Of a DNA stretch of 64,000 bases, positions 36,776 to 47,553 are shown piece after piece. The first letter of the stretch is position 1. The number at the start of each line of letters is the position of its first letter. The notes beneath the pieces are model-generated. The model was given only the letters and a program-made list of their open reading frames with translations. It was not told the origin of the DNA and ran no database searches. Origin of the DNA: Dactylorhiza incarnata (Eukaryota; Streptophyta; Magnoliopsida; Asparagales; Orchidaceae); assembly GCA_033032865.1 (NCBI GenBank), contig JAWHQI010001215.1, positions 1 through 64,000 on the forward strand, in the 5' to 3' direction. A program made the translations under genes and the position numbers.

Positions 36776-38203
36776 CTATACAGGATTTAAAGATCCTTCC
36801 TTCTGTAGAGCTAATTGATCTAGCTGCTCACAGAGTGTAGGTAGATCTAGCTGCTCACTGAGTGTAGGTACCTGCAGGTTTTCTTTGGTAGAAGAATTCT
36901 TCTCCTTGTAAAACATGTTAGTTTCATCAAAAGAAACATGCATAGATTCTTCAATTTTAGAAGAGGATTTGTTAAATATCTTATATGCTTTGCTGATTGA
37001 TGAATAGCCTAAGAAAATTCCTTCTTCAGCTTTTGGTTCAAATTTCCTAAGGTATTTTTTGTCATTATTGTGAACAAAACATTTACAACCAAATGTTCTA
37101 AAATAGTTAACTTTAGGTTTCTTCCCTTTAAGTAACTCATAGGGAGTCTTACACTTAAGTTTATGTATCAAACTCCTATTCAACACATAATTTGATGTGC
37201 TAACAGCCTCTGCCCAAAAAGATATGGGCAAATTAGCATCTGCAAGTAATGTTGTTGCTGATTCAATTAGAGTTCTATTTTTCCTTTCAACTACCTCATT
37301 TTGTTGAGGAGTTCTATGAGCTGAGAAGCAATGCCTGATACCTTCCTTCTCACAGAATTCTTGCATGAAAAGAGACTCAAACGCAGTGCCATGATCACTT
37401 CTGATCAATGCAACTACAGTAGAGTACTCAATCTGCATGCTCTTAAGAAAGTCTGTAAGAACTTTAAAGTTATCTAACTTTTCTCTCAAAAAGAACACCC
37501 AAGTGAATCTAGAGAAGTCATCTACAATAACTAGATTATATGACTTCCCCACTAAACTCTTTGTTGCTATAGGTCCAAAAAGGTCCATATGTAGCAAATA
37601 TAAGATTCTAGGTGAATCACTTTTAGATAATGATTTAAAACTATTTTTAGTTTGCTTGCCTAGTTGACATGCCCTACAAAGACCTTCTTTCTTGTATGAA
37701 CCAGATGGTAATCCTCTAACAAGATTGTCCTTAGATAATTTAGCAATGGTCCTAAGATTTACATGTCCTAATCTCTTATGCCAATGTTCATTAGGTTTGC
37801 TTAATTGATTAAATAAACAAATTTCTGATTTTGATAAGTTGAAATTTACTAAATAGATATTTCCTTGCCTAATACCTGATAAAATAGTAATATTATCAAA
37901 AGACTTAATAAGGCATTTTGATTTAGTAAAAGTTACCTTATACCCTTCATCACATAATTGGCTTATGCTTATGAGGTTGTGCTTCAGTCCCTTGATATAA
38001 GCTACCTCTTTGAAGGTGACTTCTCCAACCTTGACTTTTCCATATACTTTTGTTTGTCCACAGTTGGATTCTCCAAATATTACTTTTGGTCCAAGCTTTG
38101 CCTTATAGTTGTTCAGATTGGCCTTGCTTCCTGTCATGTGTTTTGAACAGCCACTATCCAAGTACCATTGTTCTTTTATTCTTGGATAGCTATGTACCCG
38201 CAA
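36776..38203 (-). CDS. SIRE-2 pol: protease and integrase
   Basis: A 475-codon open stretch. Protease [17 protein letters not shown] lies near residues 12-28. The pre-integrase zinc region HWHKRLGHV ... CRACQLGKQ follows. The integrase core D, D, E lie in LLHMDLFGP, LIRSDHGTAFE and [11 protein letters not shown] (usual Gly changed to Glu before VVERK). The C-terminal integrase part has KVNYFRTFGCKCFV and GIFLGYSS. The frame stops at 36776, before RT. The start methionine is only the first in the open stretch; the protein is normally released from Gag-Pol. Confidence 0.88.
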   Translation of the reverse strand: MRVHSYPRIKEQWYLDSGCSKHMTGSKANLNNYKAKLGPKVIFGESNCGQTKVYGKVKVGEVTFKEVAYIKGLKHNLISISQLCDEGYKVTFTKSKCLIKSFDNITILSGIRQGNIYLVNFNLSKSEICLFNQLSKPNEHWHKRLGHVNLRTIAKLSKDNLVRGLPSGSYKKEGLCRACQLGKQTKNSFKSLSKSDSPRILYLLHMDLFGPIATKSLVGKSYNLVIVDDFSRFTWVFFLREKLDNFKVLTDFLKSMQIEYSTVVALIRSDHGTAFESLFMQEFCEKEGIRHCFSAHRTPQQNEVVERKNRTLIESATTLLADANLPISFWAEAVSTSNYVLNRSLIHKLKCKTPYELLKGKKPKVNYFRTFGCKCFVHNNDKKYLRKFEPKAEEGIFLGYSSISKAYKIFNKSSSKIEESMHVSFDETNMFYKEKNSSTKENLQVPTLSEQLDLPTLCEQLDQLALQKEGSLNPV

Positions 38204-38403
38204 AGACAGAAAAACAATCTATTTGTTCCTGACCCAGACTACCTTGGGTCTTTTTGAATTTCCACAAAAATCAGAAATAAATGACATTTCAGGTTGGTCC
38301 TTATAACCTTGTGGATGATATCTACTTGGAGTTATTATCCATTAAGTGAAAGGATTGATAGTATGTGAAGAATATGAATTGTTCAGATTTGTTGTATATT
38401 TTC

Positions 38404-38580
38404 TGTTCGATGAACTGTGCTAAGTCCATCGATCGTCGTTCGACGAATAGATGTGCTTTCGTCGAGCGCCCTTCGAATAATAACTATACAGGAAATCTGT
38501 CTTCAGAGTTCGTCGATCTCCGTTCGACGAAGTGAATTCATTTCGTCGAGCTCCGTTCGACGAATTCTGCTGAATTCCTT
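38404..38580. repeat. GC-rich tag cluster in SIRE-2 between gag and protease
   Basis: GTTCGACGAATAG, TTTCGTCGAGCG, TTCGTCGATCTCCG and TTCGACGAAG words alternate in orientation and can pair. This lies about 230-400 bases before protease, the same place as the tag in SIRE-1 gag. Confidence 0.75.
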
Positions 38581-38681
38581 TATTCTTGACAGCCTTACTT
38601 GAAATGTTTTTATTTACATCTACAACCTCTTTGATCTTAGCAGAAATGAATTATATAGGTGTAAATAATATATTTTCTTAA

Positions 38682-40295
38682 TTAAATGTGGCTCACTTGA
38701 TGAAGCACCCAAGCCAGTTTGCTATTAAGTTTAGCATTAATAGTGCTTATTATGTCCATCAGTTTGATGCATCTCCCATTTAGGAATTCTTCAAATTTCT
38801 TGGCCTCAGAAAGTTTATTATCAAGGAGAATAATTTGTTCTCTATAGGCAGCCAAATCTTTCTTAAGATTTACATTTTCTTCACTTATTTGATTCATTTC
38901 AGCTAGTTTATTTCTGAGAGTGATTATTTCCTTCTCAGATTTTATTAAGTCTAAGCAAAGAACCTTGAATTCATCCTTGAATTCAACTAAATTGAAATCA
39001 AAATTAGAAATTACCTAATCTGCATCATTGTCAGCTTCAGTTTCTGATTCTTCTTCTTCTGAGTTGTTTGCTGAGGCATTGATAGCCATCATGCAGAAGT
39101 TCTTCTCTTCTTCATCATCTTCATCATCAGAAGAGCTGGATGAAGAAGCACTTGTTGACTCACTGCTTGAGTCATAAATTGCCATCAGGCACTGATCATT
39201 CTCCTTTGATTCTTCTTCATCATCAGAAGAACTTGATGAAGATTCTGATTTAGTTTCACTCCAGGTTTCTGCTACAAATCATCTTCCCTTGTGTTTGTGC
39301 TTGTAGGAGGAAGATTTGCTAGAGTGCTTCTTGTCTTCCTTTTCTTTTCTCTTTTCCTTCTTATCCTTCTTGTTTTGATTCTCTGGACAGTCAGGTACAA
39401 TGTGTCCTGGTTTCCTGCCACCAAAACATATAATTTCTTTAGATGGAGCTTTGTAATACCTTGATTTTTCATGGCTCCTGGATGACTTTCTCCTGAAGTC
39501 TTTTCTTGCCATCTTGTAGAATCTGTTGGCAAGTAGACTCATCAACTTCTCATTCTCAAGAGTCTCTTCTTCTTCTGTAGCTTTGAAGGCAATGTTCCTT
39601 TCCTTCTTTGTTGGTGGAGAAGAAGTGGACTGTTCAGCTTCTCTGGATTTGACAAGCTGCTCATAGGACTTGAGCTTGCCTAAAAATGTTTCAGTAGTAA
39701 TCTCATTGATGCTTATGGCTTCCTTGATAGGCCAGATCCTAGAGTCCCAAGTGCTAGGGAAGCACATTAGTATCTTGTCATTGATCTCAGTGATAGAGAT
39801 CACTTTGTCCAAAGATTTCAGCTCATTAATTATGAGACCGAGCCTATTATACATATCATCAACTGTCTCAACTTCTCCCTTTTTGAAATTCTCATATTGA
39901 GAAATGATGTGGGATCTCCTGTCCTTTCTTACATCAGCAAACCCTTCAACCATATTGTTGAGTGAGATCCATATCTCTCTTGCAGAAGTGCATTCTACCA
40001 CTCTTTGAAAAATGTCATCAGACATTTTTTGAGCAAGAATATTCATGGCTTTTGCATCAGCACTCCTTTGCTTTTTATGGGCTTCAGTCCACTCAGGAGG
40101 TGGAATAACATTGTTGGTAGTGGTGGCTTCAGCACTAGTTGTTGATGTGGGAGCTGGAGGCCCTATCAAAATCACATTGAAAATTTCTTCATCAATAGAG
40201 TTTATGTATAACCTAATCCTTGCTTTCCATAGTGCAAACTTATTGAGAATGCACATAGGAGATCATGTGCTTGAATACTCTTTGTTTTGTGCCAT
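38682..40295 (-). pseudogene. SIRE-2 gag, interrupted
   Basis: The natural start is MAQNKEYSST at 40295. A TGA at 40263-40265 follows after ten codons, then CILNKFALWKARIRLYINS continues in frame. Capsid-like motifs TSAREIWISLNNMVEG and YNRLGLIINELKSL follow. The zinc knuckle near 39400 reads CFGGRKPGHIVPDC, with glycine in place of the second cysteine, so zinc binding is impaired. After a lysine-rich tail the frame ends at about 39272. Acidic and serine-rich sequence follows, and a separate coiled-coil piece at 38682-38897 (SEENVNLKKDLAAYREQ) is the gag 3' region. Confidence 0.85.
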
Positions 40296-40396
40296 GAGTT
40301 TTTTAAAACAAAAAATAAATAAAAACTCTAAAATTAATTTAGATCTAATTGATCTTTATGATTCAGGTGTTAGCCTGTAAAATAAAATCAACTACC

Positions 40397-40409
40397 CTCT
40401 GATACACTT
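40397..40409 (-). other. Degenerate primer binding site of SIRE-2
   Basis: The minus strand next to the 5' LTR reads TGTATCAGAGG against the usual TGGTATCAGAGC: one base is missing and the last differs. It was probably a normal iMet site that decayed. Confidence 0.7.
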
Positions 40410-41923
40410 TGAAAGTGGAGGTTAGATCTTAATATTACTCTAGAGGGGGGGGGGGTGAATATAGTATTAAAAACTTTTTATTAGTTTTATTGTGGAATTG
40501 AAAATATTGATATATATGTGTATATTGAGTGAGTAATAAAAACAAACACAAAGAAGGCACACAGCACATACACAGAAAAGTAAAACAATCACAGAGGACA
40601 CAAGGAGCTATAGTAGTTCCCCAATAAATCTGGGTACGTCTACTCTTCTACCACCCTTGGTAGGAATCCACTAGGATTTTTGATCAGGTGCCCTAACACC
40701 AATGAGCTTTTGATAAGGTGCCCAAAAACCAAGCTGGATTTTTTGATCAGGTGTCTTGCCACCAAGAGGTAAACTTTTGAAGGGAGTTTTAACCCTATAC
40801 AAAATGGGATAAAGAGAGGTTTAGATTGTTCTTCTCTGTCAATATGTTGAGAGAAGACTCTAGTGGATGTTGATGTAGAAAAGGCTTCCTCTGTCTGATA
40901 TGAGAGTGTTTGACAGTAGATTGACTGGAAGCTTTCTTTTGAATGTATGAGCAGATCTTCCTGTAGCTGATAGATCTGAGAGGATAACTCCTTCAGATTT
41001 TTGTTGTTCTTTTGAAGATCTGAACTTGCAGCAAATGAGTGAGAGAAGTATTGTTGAAGATGTTCTCAGTATGTAAGAGCTGCTAAAGGAAGAAGAAGAT
41101 CTGTGTGCTTTTTGTTCTTCTTGTTCTTCCTGTATTTCTCACTTTCTTTTTCCTTTTTCTGTACAGCTTTCTAAAAAAATATGTTCTATACTAATTCTTG
41201 TCGTGAAAGTTGCTGAACTATGGAAGTATTTTCTGTTGTATCTTCTTCCTGTTTTACTTTTGAAAATCTCTGACAGAAATTAATTGCAAATCCCTTATAT
41301 TAAGGAATATAATATATCTGAAGAGATATTTTGAAAACACAAATCTACTGCGCCATTTACCTTTTTCCTTTTCCATGGATATGTCCTTTTCCAAGAAATG
41401 TCAACGGCTATAATCTTGAAATAATAAAAGGAAATATATTATCCTTACTTATCTGATATAAAAGAGCCGTTGCTGTAGTCGATCTGAGTTCAGAGAATGA
41501 AATGATATAATCTTCTGAAACTTTCTGAACTTAAATATGAATTCTTTGATCTGGACAAAATTCGTCGATCTCAATAATTTTCGTCGAGCTCAGAGCTGTG
41601 TTCGTAGATCTGAAAATATTCATCGAACGCAGATTCGTCGACCGCTGAACCGCTGAGACTAAAGATCGTCGACTGCTGAGACGCTGAGCCGCTGAGACGA
41701 GCTTGAAGCAAGCCGTTCGTCGAACGCAGAATGTAAGCCGTTCGTCGAACGCAGAGAGCAGTTCGTCGAACGCAGTGTGGAGTTCGTCGAACGCAGAATC
41801 TGAATGAATTCTTGAGTTCTAACAGCCTAAACACTTGACCCATTGACTATACATTGGGCTCAACTTGATCCTAGTCAACAGATAGTGATCCAAGCCCAAA
41901 TCAGAAATTGGGTTGTTCCAACA
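40410..41923 (-). repeat. 5' LTR of SIRE-2
   Basis: 1514 bases, collinear with 32560-34081. The G-run is eleven long here against sixteen. Tag words (TTCGTCGAACGCAG) lie at about 41540-41800. The right flank is CAGAG. Confidence 0.92.
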
Positions 41924-42593
41924 CAGAGACAACGCTAGGCGTTATGTCTTAACGTTGGGCGCTAACCGTTCGACGAAATTACGTTCGTCGAAAATGCCGT
42001 TCGACGAAATAGGAAGGCCGCTCGATGAATTGGAGTTCGACAAACTGAGCTACTGCATGACAATATTGCGTTCGATGAAATGAACTTGCGTTCGATGAAT
42101 TTGATGCAGTTCGACGAACTTTGAAGGGGAACAAAACTCAATTCCAACTCTTAACGCCCGCGTTGACTCCACAAACTGCCACAATCTTGATGGTTCCGCG
42201 ATTTCAGCCACGACAGTGCATATAATTTCATTAAAGTATTAAAATTAACATTTGATTAATTATCTTTGAAATACAATAATTGTTTTCATTATCTCTGATT
42301 TTCTAGAATTGTATTTCATTAATGTTTTCATTAGTAAAATCTCATTGACATAATTCTGAGCAGATTAATTTTCTGAAGAGCTAACGCCCAGCGTTAACAC
42401 CTAACGCCAGGCGTTATCAACAGTAAGGAAAAAGTTTTGTTTCCCTTATCTGAGATATTAAAATATATTTTCCTAAAAAATATTCTGAAACTTCTGTCCC
42501 AAACTCTGATAAATTTAATTAAGATTTAAATTCCATAAAACCCTTATTCACCCCCCCCCCCCCTCTAAGGGCGCCGTAAGATCCAACACCCTC

Positions 42594-43500
42594 GAGTTAC
42601 ATGAGTCACTTGGAGATATTTGGTCTAGGTAGGAGTCTTAAGATCCTTATGGTGCCATGGATGTGCCCTGGTCCCCAGGAGTGGGTGTAACCCTCACCCC
42701 TTGAAGTTAGAAAGCAAGCGGAAAAGAAATTGGTTGTAGGGAGCTAGCACCGGTGGTAGCTTAAGCTAGCGCCGGCGGTAGCGGCCGAATCAGTGCACAT
42801 GATTTCTTCCATGGTGGGTGGCTTAAATTTCCTAAAACTAAGTTAATGGTGGAATTACAAGCCTATAAGCAGCTGTCACCTAGTTGTGGAGTTTCAACAT
42901 AATCCTTGGAAAGTTGGAATTGCATTTAATGCTAATTAATGCAAATATCTCTCTCTCTTCCTTCTCTCCCAACCCAAATGGGCTGAACTCTCCTAATCAG
43001 AGGTCCCTATTCAACATCTTCTTCTTATTTTTTTCTTCATCTTCTTCCTCACACCTCAAGGTGTTAACTTAGGGATCTTGAAGGAGCAAGCTTGGAGAAG
43101 GACTTGAGCTCGTCCGACTGCCGCAATGCCGCCGAGGAGACGACTGCGATCGTCAGCCAAAAATCAGTTGATTTCCGACCCCTCTCCCTTGGTGCTAGAT
43201 CTGTAGATCTAATTAGGAGAGACATTGAGCTCAAAAGAGCATTATTTAGCGAGATTAATGGAGTTTCATAGGAAGTGTCCACACTAGAGCGTATGTTCTA
43301 GGGCGTCGTTCACTGCGTGTATGTCTTCAATCAACTCCCCTCTTTTGTACAAAGTTTAAGGATTTTATTTCGTGAAGATCGGTGGCCTAATGAGAGAGTA
43401 TTAGAGGAGAGAAGGTGAAATGACCTAATTTTTTTAGGGGAAGATGATGAATAGTCCCTTGTTAAAGAGAGTTTTAATTATAATATTGCACTTGATTAAT
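42594..43500 (+). repeat. Remainder of 5' LTR of the plus-strand Gypsy
   Basis: Continues from 23512 across the CCCTC duplication. 43070-43440 is the reverse complement of 5240-5575, so the two LTRs are related. GC-rich GCTAGCGCCGGCGGTAGCGG words lie at 42745-42790. Coding sequence for protease begins soon after 43500 without gag or primer site between, so the LTR end and gag are deleted. Confidence 0.65.
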
Positions 43501-43509
43501 AAGGTAAAC

Positions 43510-45603
43510 CTGCATACACCTTGTTCGATACGGTGCCTCACGCTCATTCGTCTCGGAGGAATCATAAACGATCTGGACCAAGTGCAGCACATTGAAGGCA
43601 TCCATAGGAAGGTACGACTTGCAGACGGTTCAGAGATATTATCATGCGCCAAGTGTAACATGTATATAGAGATTGGAGGAAGGATATTTGAAGCACCGAT
43701 GACACATCTGAAAATGACAGATTTTGATCTGATCCTGGGTATGAATTGGTTGCATTGGAACCATGCTAAGATCGACTGCCCGACAAAGAAAATTATACTT
43801 CGGCATGAAGATTATGGGGTAATGATCGAAGGTATTACCCCCACCTCCCATCTATTACTATCATATATTCAGGCGGTCAAAGCCCACTAGCAGGGCGATG
43901 AGTTTTAGATGATCTACTTTGAGATGAAGGAGATAGAGATTAGTATTGCAGAAGTACTGGTAGTTCGGGACTTTTCTGATGTCTTTCCGAACAAGCTGCC
44001 CAAACTACCCCCGCATCGAGAGGTAGATTTCTGGATCCAACTAGTTCCGGGACCTAGACCCATTTCTATGGCCCATATAGGATGGCACCGAAGGAGCTTG
44101 CGGATTTTCAGACGCAGCTTCAAGAGTTAGTAAATTCGGGGTTCGTCCGCCCAGCTCATCGCCTTGGGGAGCCCTAGCTCTATTCGTTAAGAAGAAGGAC
44201 AGTTCGCTGCGACTATGTATAGATTATCGAGAGCTCAACCGGTTGACGGTCCGGAACACCTATCCATTGCCAAGGATCGACGAGCTTTTTTATCAGCTGG
44301 AGGGAGCGCACTGGTTCTCCAAACTTGACTTGCGGTTGGGTTATTATCAATTGAGGAATCTGGAGGAGGATATCCCGAAGACCGCCTTTAGTTCGAGGTA
44401 TGGTCTATAAGAGTTTACTGGCTTGCCATTCAGATGCACGAATGCCCCTGCCACATTCATGAGCTTGATGAATACAGTATTCGAACCGTACCTGGATATC
44501 TTCGTGATAGTATTTATTGATGACATTCTGGTCTACTCAAGGACCGAGGAGGATCATGCACATCATTTAGCACTTGTTATGGGGAAGCTGAGGGAGAACA
44601 ACTTATTTGCCGCATTTAACTGGATAGCTCAGTGCGAGGCAGCATTCTAAGAGCTGAAGGACGAGCTCACCTCAGCCCCGATCCTTGCCCTTCCATCTAG
44701 GAAGGATGGATTTCAGATATACACTAACGCCTCCTATCAGGGGATGGGTGCAATACTAATGCATCACGGGCACGCCATAGCATATGCATCGAGGCAGCTA
44801 AAGAAGCACGAGCAGAACTACCCAGTAAATGATTTAGAGCTCGGGGTTGTGATCTTCGCCTTGAAGATTTGGAGGCACTATCTTTTTGGGGTTCAATGTG
44901 AGATCTTTTCTGATCACAAGAACCTCAAGTATATAGATACTCACAAGGATCTAAACCTATGCCAGCGGAGGTGGCTAGAGTCCCTATGTGATTATGACTA
45001 CACCATGCACTATCATCCGGGGAAGGCAAACACGGTGGCGGATGCCTTGAGTAGGAGAGGCGGTACATCTGGATCTGAGCCCTGAGTGATGGCTATGGAG
45101 CTGGTGAAGATGTTAGAGGACATGGATATCACATTGGTATCCAGGGACGATCCTGGGCGTACATAGAGAACATAGCTGCCCTGAGCATTACTTGTTACAT
45201 CCGACACCGCATCAGGACACATCAGAGACAGGATGCAGCACTGGAGCCGGTATTCAGACTCCTGGGAGGGGGCAGCTCAGGATACTACTCATTACATGAC
45301 AACCTTGTTCATTTTTGGGGAAGCATATACAAACCTGCGGGAGCTGTGATCCGGGAGGACATACTGAGAGAGGCTCCCTGCACCAAGTATTTGGTACATC
45401 CCAGAATCGTCAAGATGTATGCCGATCTGCGGATGACAATGTTTTGGCCAGGTGTGAAGAGGGATGTCACCTATTTTGTCACCCACTGTGAGGTGTGCCA
45501 GAAGGTGATGGCAGAGTGTAGGTGCCCCGCTGGGTTGTTACAGCCATTACCAATCCCCGAGTGGAAGTTTGAAGATATATCCATGGATTTCGTTCACGGT
45601 CTG
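43510..45603 (+). pseudogene. Gypsy pol: protease, RT, RNase H, integrase zinc region
   Basis: Protease part: VRLADGSEIL ... FDLILGMNWLHWNHAKIDC at about 43610-43780. [22 protein letters not shown], then several shifts, [20 protein letters not shown], and [12 protein letters not shown] with the catalytic IDD at about 44514-44522. RNase H (44700-45085): [36 protein letters not shown] and [10 protein letters not shown]. Integrase zinc region (45346-45603): HPRIVKMYADLR ... HCEVCQKV; the first zinc histidine seems changed to proline (EAPCTKY). It ends in MDFVHGL, split by the Athila-like insertion and resuming at 50873. Stops and shifts at about 44150-44420, 44650 and 45085-45340 exclude function. 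Confidence 0.87.
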
Positions 45604-46641
45604 TGATGAGTACTTTTTGTACTCATCTTTTAGTATAATTTTAATATAGTTTTAAAATGAATTTATATAATTTATATGTATTTTCTTATTTAATATGTTC
45701 CCTTTTAATTTTATAAACTAACTTAAGCATTTTCTGTGTTTTTAAGGATTTCTGGGCATTTTGAGCAAAATTGTCAAGTTCACGCCCAAGGTCACGGGCG
45801 TGACCAAGGGCTTGACAGCCAAAGATGTGTTCCAGACCTGCTGCCGCCATGCCAGGCGAATTCCGTGAAGTTTCGCCAAGTACACGCCCCAGGTCACGGG
45901 CGTGACCCTATGTCACGGCCGCGACCCGCTGAGAGAATCAGAACCGCTGAGATCAAGCCTGCCACGTAAATTAAAATTACACACCCCAGGTCAGGGGCGT
46001 GACCATGGGGCGTGACATCTAGTACACGAGCGTGACTCATCCAGCGCCATTTCCCGCCGAAGATTCCCGCCAGCAGCAAGTTTTAATGATTACACGCCCT
46101 AGGTCACGGGCGTGACGCGTCCGAAACGCCTGCATTAAAGCCAGAACGCGCCCTCTCCACACCAGCACCGATCACGCCCCTTACACGCCCTTGGTCACGG
46201 GCGTAACCAAAGGCATGTAACCTCAATTTTGCAGCTATAAAAAGCCAGCTCCAGCAGATGTTTAAGGAGGAATTTTAGAGACAAATTTTTAGGATTAGAA
46301 CTTTCTTTTCATGTTTTATTTTCATGTTTTAGTAGTTCTTGTAATCCTCCTTATTTATGCAATTTGTATTTTCAATTAAATAGTTTGTAGCTTCCTTTGC
46401 ATAGTTTGTAATTTCTTTTATCAATAAAATAGTTTTATTTACTCTTTCTTCTCTTTCTTCATTGTTTTATTTTCTTTTTGCAAACTAACTCAAAGTTGTA
46501 ATTGATAAGATAATAGAGATTTTCTTGAAGTAAGAGTACTCAACCGCCCGGAGCCTAATATGACCTTGGTTTTTATAGCCTATACTACATTCGATACGGT
46601 ACACTTTTCGTTGTTGTTTGTCGATATAGTTTTGCGCATCA
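45604..46641 (+). repeat. 5' LTR of the Athila-like element
   Basis: The first 25 bases form a hairpin: GATGAGTAC, TTTTT, GTACTCATC. CACGCCC / GGGCGTGAC words fill 45780-46230. A TATAAAAAG box lies at 46235-46243. Ends GCGCATCA. Confidence 0.9.
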
Positions 46642-46647
46642 AGTTTT

Positions 46648-46666
46648 TGGCGCCGTTGCCGGGGAC
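46648..46666 (+). other. Primer binding site, tRNA-Asp
   Basis: TGGCGCCGTTGCCGGGGAC, six bases after the LTR, is complementary to the 3' end of plant tRNA-Asp, the usual Athila primer. Confidence 0.9.
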
Positions 46667-46763
46667 ATGGTTGATATTTCGAAAAAAGAAATATCTATAA
46701 ATTTTTTCGTTCTCTTTCTTCTCCCCCTTCTCTTAAAAATTAAAAAAAAATTAAAAAATGTAA

Positions 46764-46865
46764 TCTAAATTCTCGGAAAGGACGCTTTGGGCTTGAATTC
46801 CCATCACAGCCTCTAGTACCTTGCGAGCCCTTCACCGGGTTGACCTTGGGAAGTCCGGGAAAAAC
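46764..46865 (+). repeat. Internal direct repeat, copy 1 (Athila-like element)
   Basis: About 100 bases containing CTTTGGGCTTGAATTCCCAT and CCTTGCGAGCCCTTCACCGG. It recurs with small changes at about 48688-48780. The two copies bracket all the coding sequence of the element. Confidence 0.82.
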
Positions 46866-47016
46866 TTAACCCGCTTTTTGAAAAAAAAATTTATATGAAT
46901 ATTTTTTTTAATACTCTAAAATTCCATTCATTTAAGTGAAAGTTGTTTCCTTTTTTTTATTCTTATTATGAAATTAGTAGAAGCGGTCGTTAAAATTACT
47001 GTGCTTCGAAACCAAA

Positions 47017-47553
47017 GTGAGGAATGTTATTATTGTAAAAATTGAACTCTTACAAGCCGCACGAAGGCGCCAGTTTAGTTGTTATTATTGTGGTGCGGCT
47101 CATCAAAGTGAGGAATGTTATTTACATTCATATTCTCAAAATAATTGTTATAAAAATAATTATCCTCAATATTATGCAAATAATTTTGATAATAATTACG
47201 ATCATAATTTTTTCTCTTTTCATGAAAATAATTTTTCAAACTTTGATGAAAATGTTTTTCCTAATGAGAATAATTTTTCGGCGTTTAATAATTTTTCGGC
47301 GTTTTATAATTTTTCGGCATTTAATAATTTTTCGGCGTTTAATTGTTCTTCTAGCTCCGAAGTAGATCATTCCTCGTGGCAAGCTCACCCGGATAGTTCT
47401 CGGAGCAATGAAAATAAATCTTTAGATCCGAATTTTTGTTTTTCTTCTTGTACATCGCAATTTTCGTTCTCTAATTTTGGGGAATTTCCGCAGATCCAAA
47501 TAGATACTTCCCCCCCCCCCCCCAAATTTAGAGGAAAATATTATTTCGTCTAG
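47017..47553 (+). CDS. Gag-like protein with zinc knuckle and FSAF repeats (non-autonomous element)
   Basis: 178 codons. A zinc knuckle CYYCGAAHQSEEC (CX2CX4HX4C) is at residues 22-35, the nucleic-acid-binding motif of Gag nucleocapsid. It is followed by an asparagine- and tyrosine-rich part and four tandem NNFSAF-type units at about residues 85-108, then a serine-rich tail. No capsid domain is present. The stop at 47553 falls just after a C-run (47510-47523) that may have shifted the frame: the sequence from 47340 is repeated at 47600-47790 in another frame. The start methionine is uncertain, since an earlier gag part may be lost. Confidence 0.55.
   Translation: MRNVIIVKIELLQAARRRQFSCYYCGAAHQSEECYLHSYSQNNCYKNNYPQYYANNFDNNYDHNFFSFHENNFSNFDENVFPNENNFSAFNNFSAFYNFSAFNNFSAFNCSSSSEVDHSSWQAHPDSSRSNENKSLDPNFCFSSCTSQFSFSNFGEFPQIQIDTSPPPPKFRGKYYFV

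Larger units (their letters stand above)
32560..41923 (-). mobile_element. Second Sirevirus-type Copia, complete, minus strand (SIRE-2)
   Basis: LTRs of 1522 and 1514 bases enclose gag and pol. The duplication CAGAG is at 32555-32559 and 41924-41928. On the plus strand the LTR starts TGAAAGTGGAGGTTAG and ends GTTGTTCCAACA. The lineage differs from SIRE-1: pol shows the same motifs but with clear divergence, and the LTRs are unrelated except at the G-run near the end. Gag and pol are broken by stops and shifts. It is one of the later insertions, lying inside the gag-only element. Confidence 0.93.
23513..42588 (+). mobile_element. Gag-only Sirevirus relative (non-autonomous), with two nested insertions
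   Basis: LTRs start TGTTGGAGCCTATGTTC and end AAGATCCAACA, flanked by the duplication CCCTC (23508-23512 and 42589-42593). The internal 5.2 kb (27061-32293) has an iMet-type primer site, degraded gag, no pol, and a polypurine tract. LTR start, LTR end, gag N-terminus and a post-gag block all match SIRE-1 or its reverse complement, so SIRE-1-like elements are the likely source of its enzymes. The 5' LTR carries a solo-LTR-like insertion; the 3' LTR carries SIRE-2. Without nested pieces the 5' LTR is about 1630 bases and the 3' LTR about 926, because the 3' copy lost some 700 bases (equivalent to about 25999-26700). Confidence 0.85.
32294..42588 (+). repeat. 3' LTR of the gag-only element (interrupted by SIRE-2)
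   Basis: Consists of 32294-32559 and 41929-42588, split by SIRE-2 with the duplication CAGAG. Ends AAGATCCAACA. It has a run of thirteen C at 42551-42563 where the 5' LTR has eleven. About 700 bases present in the 5' LTR are missing after about 42225. Confidence 0.85.
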
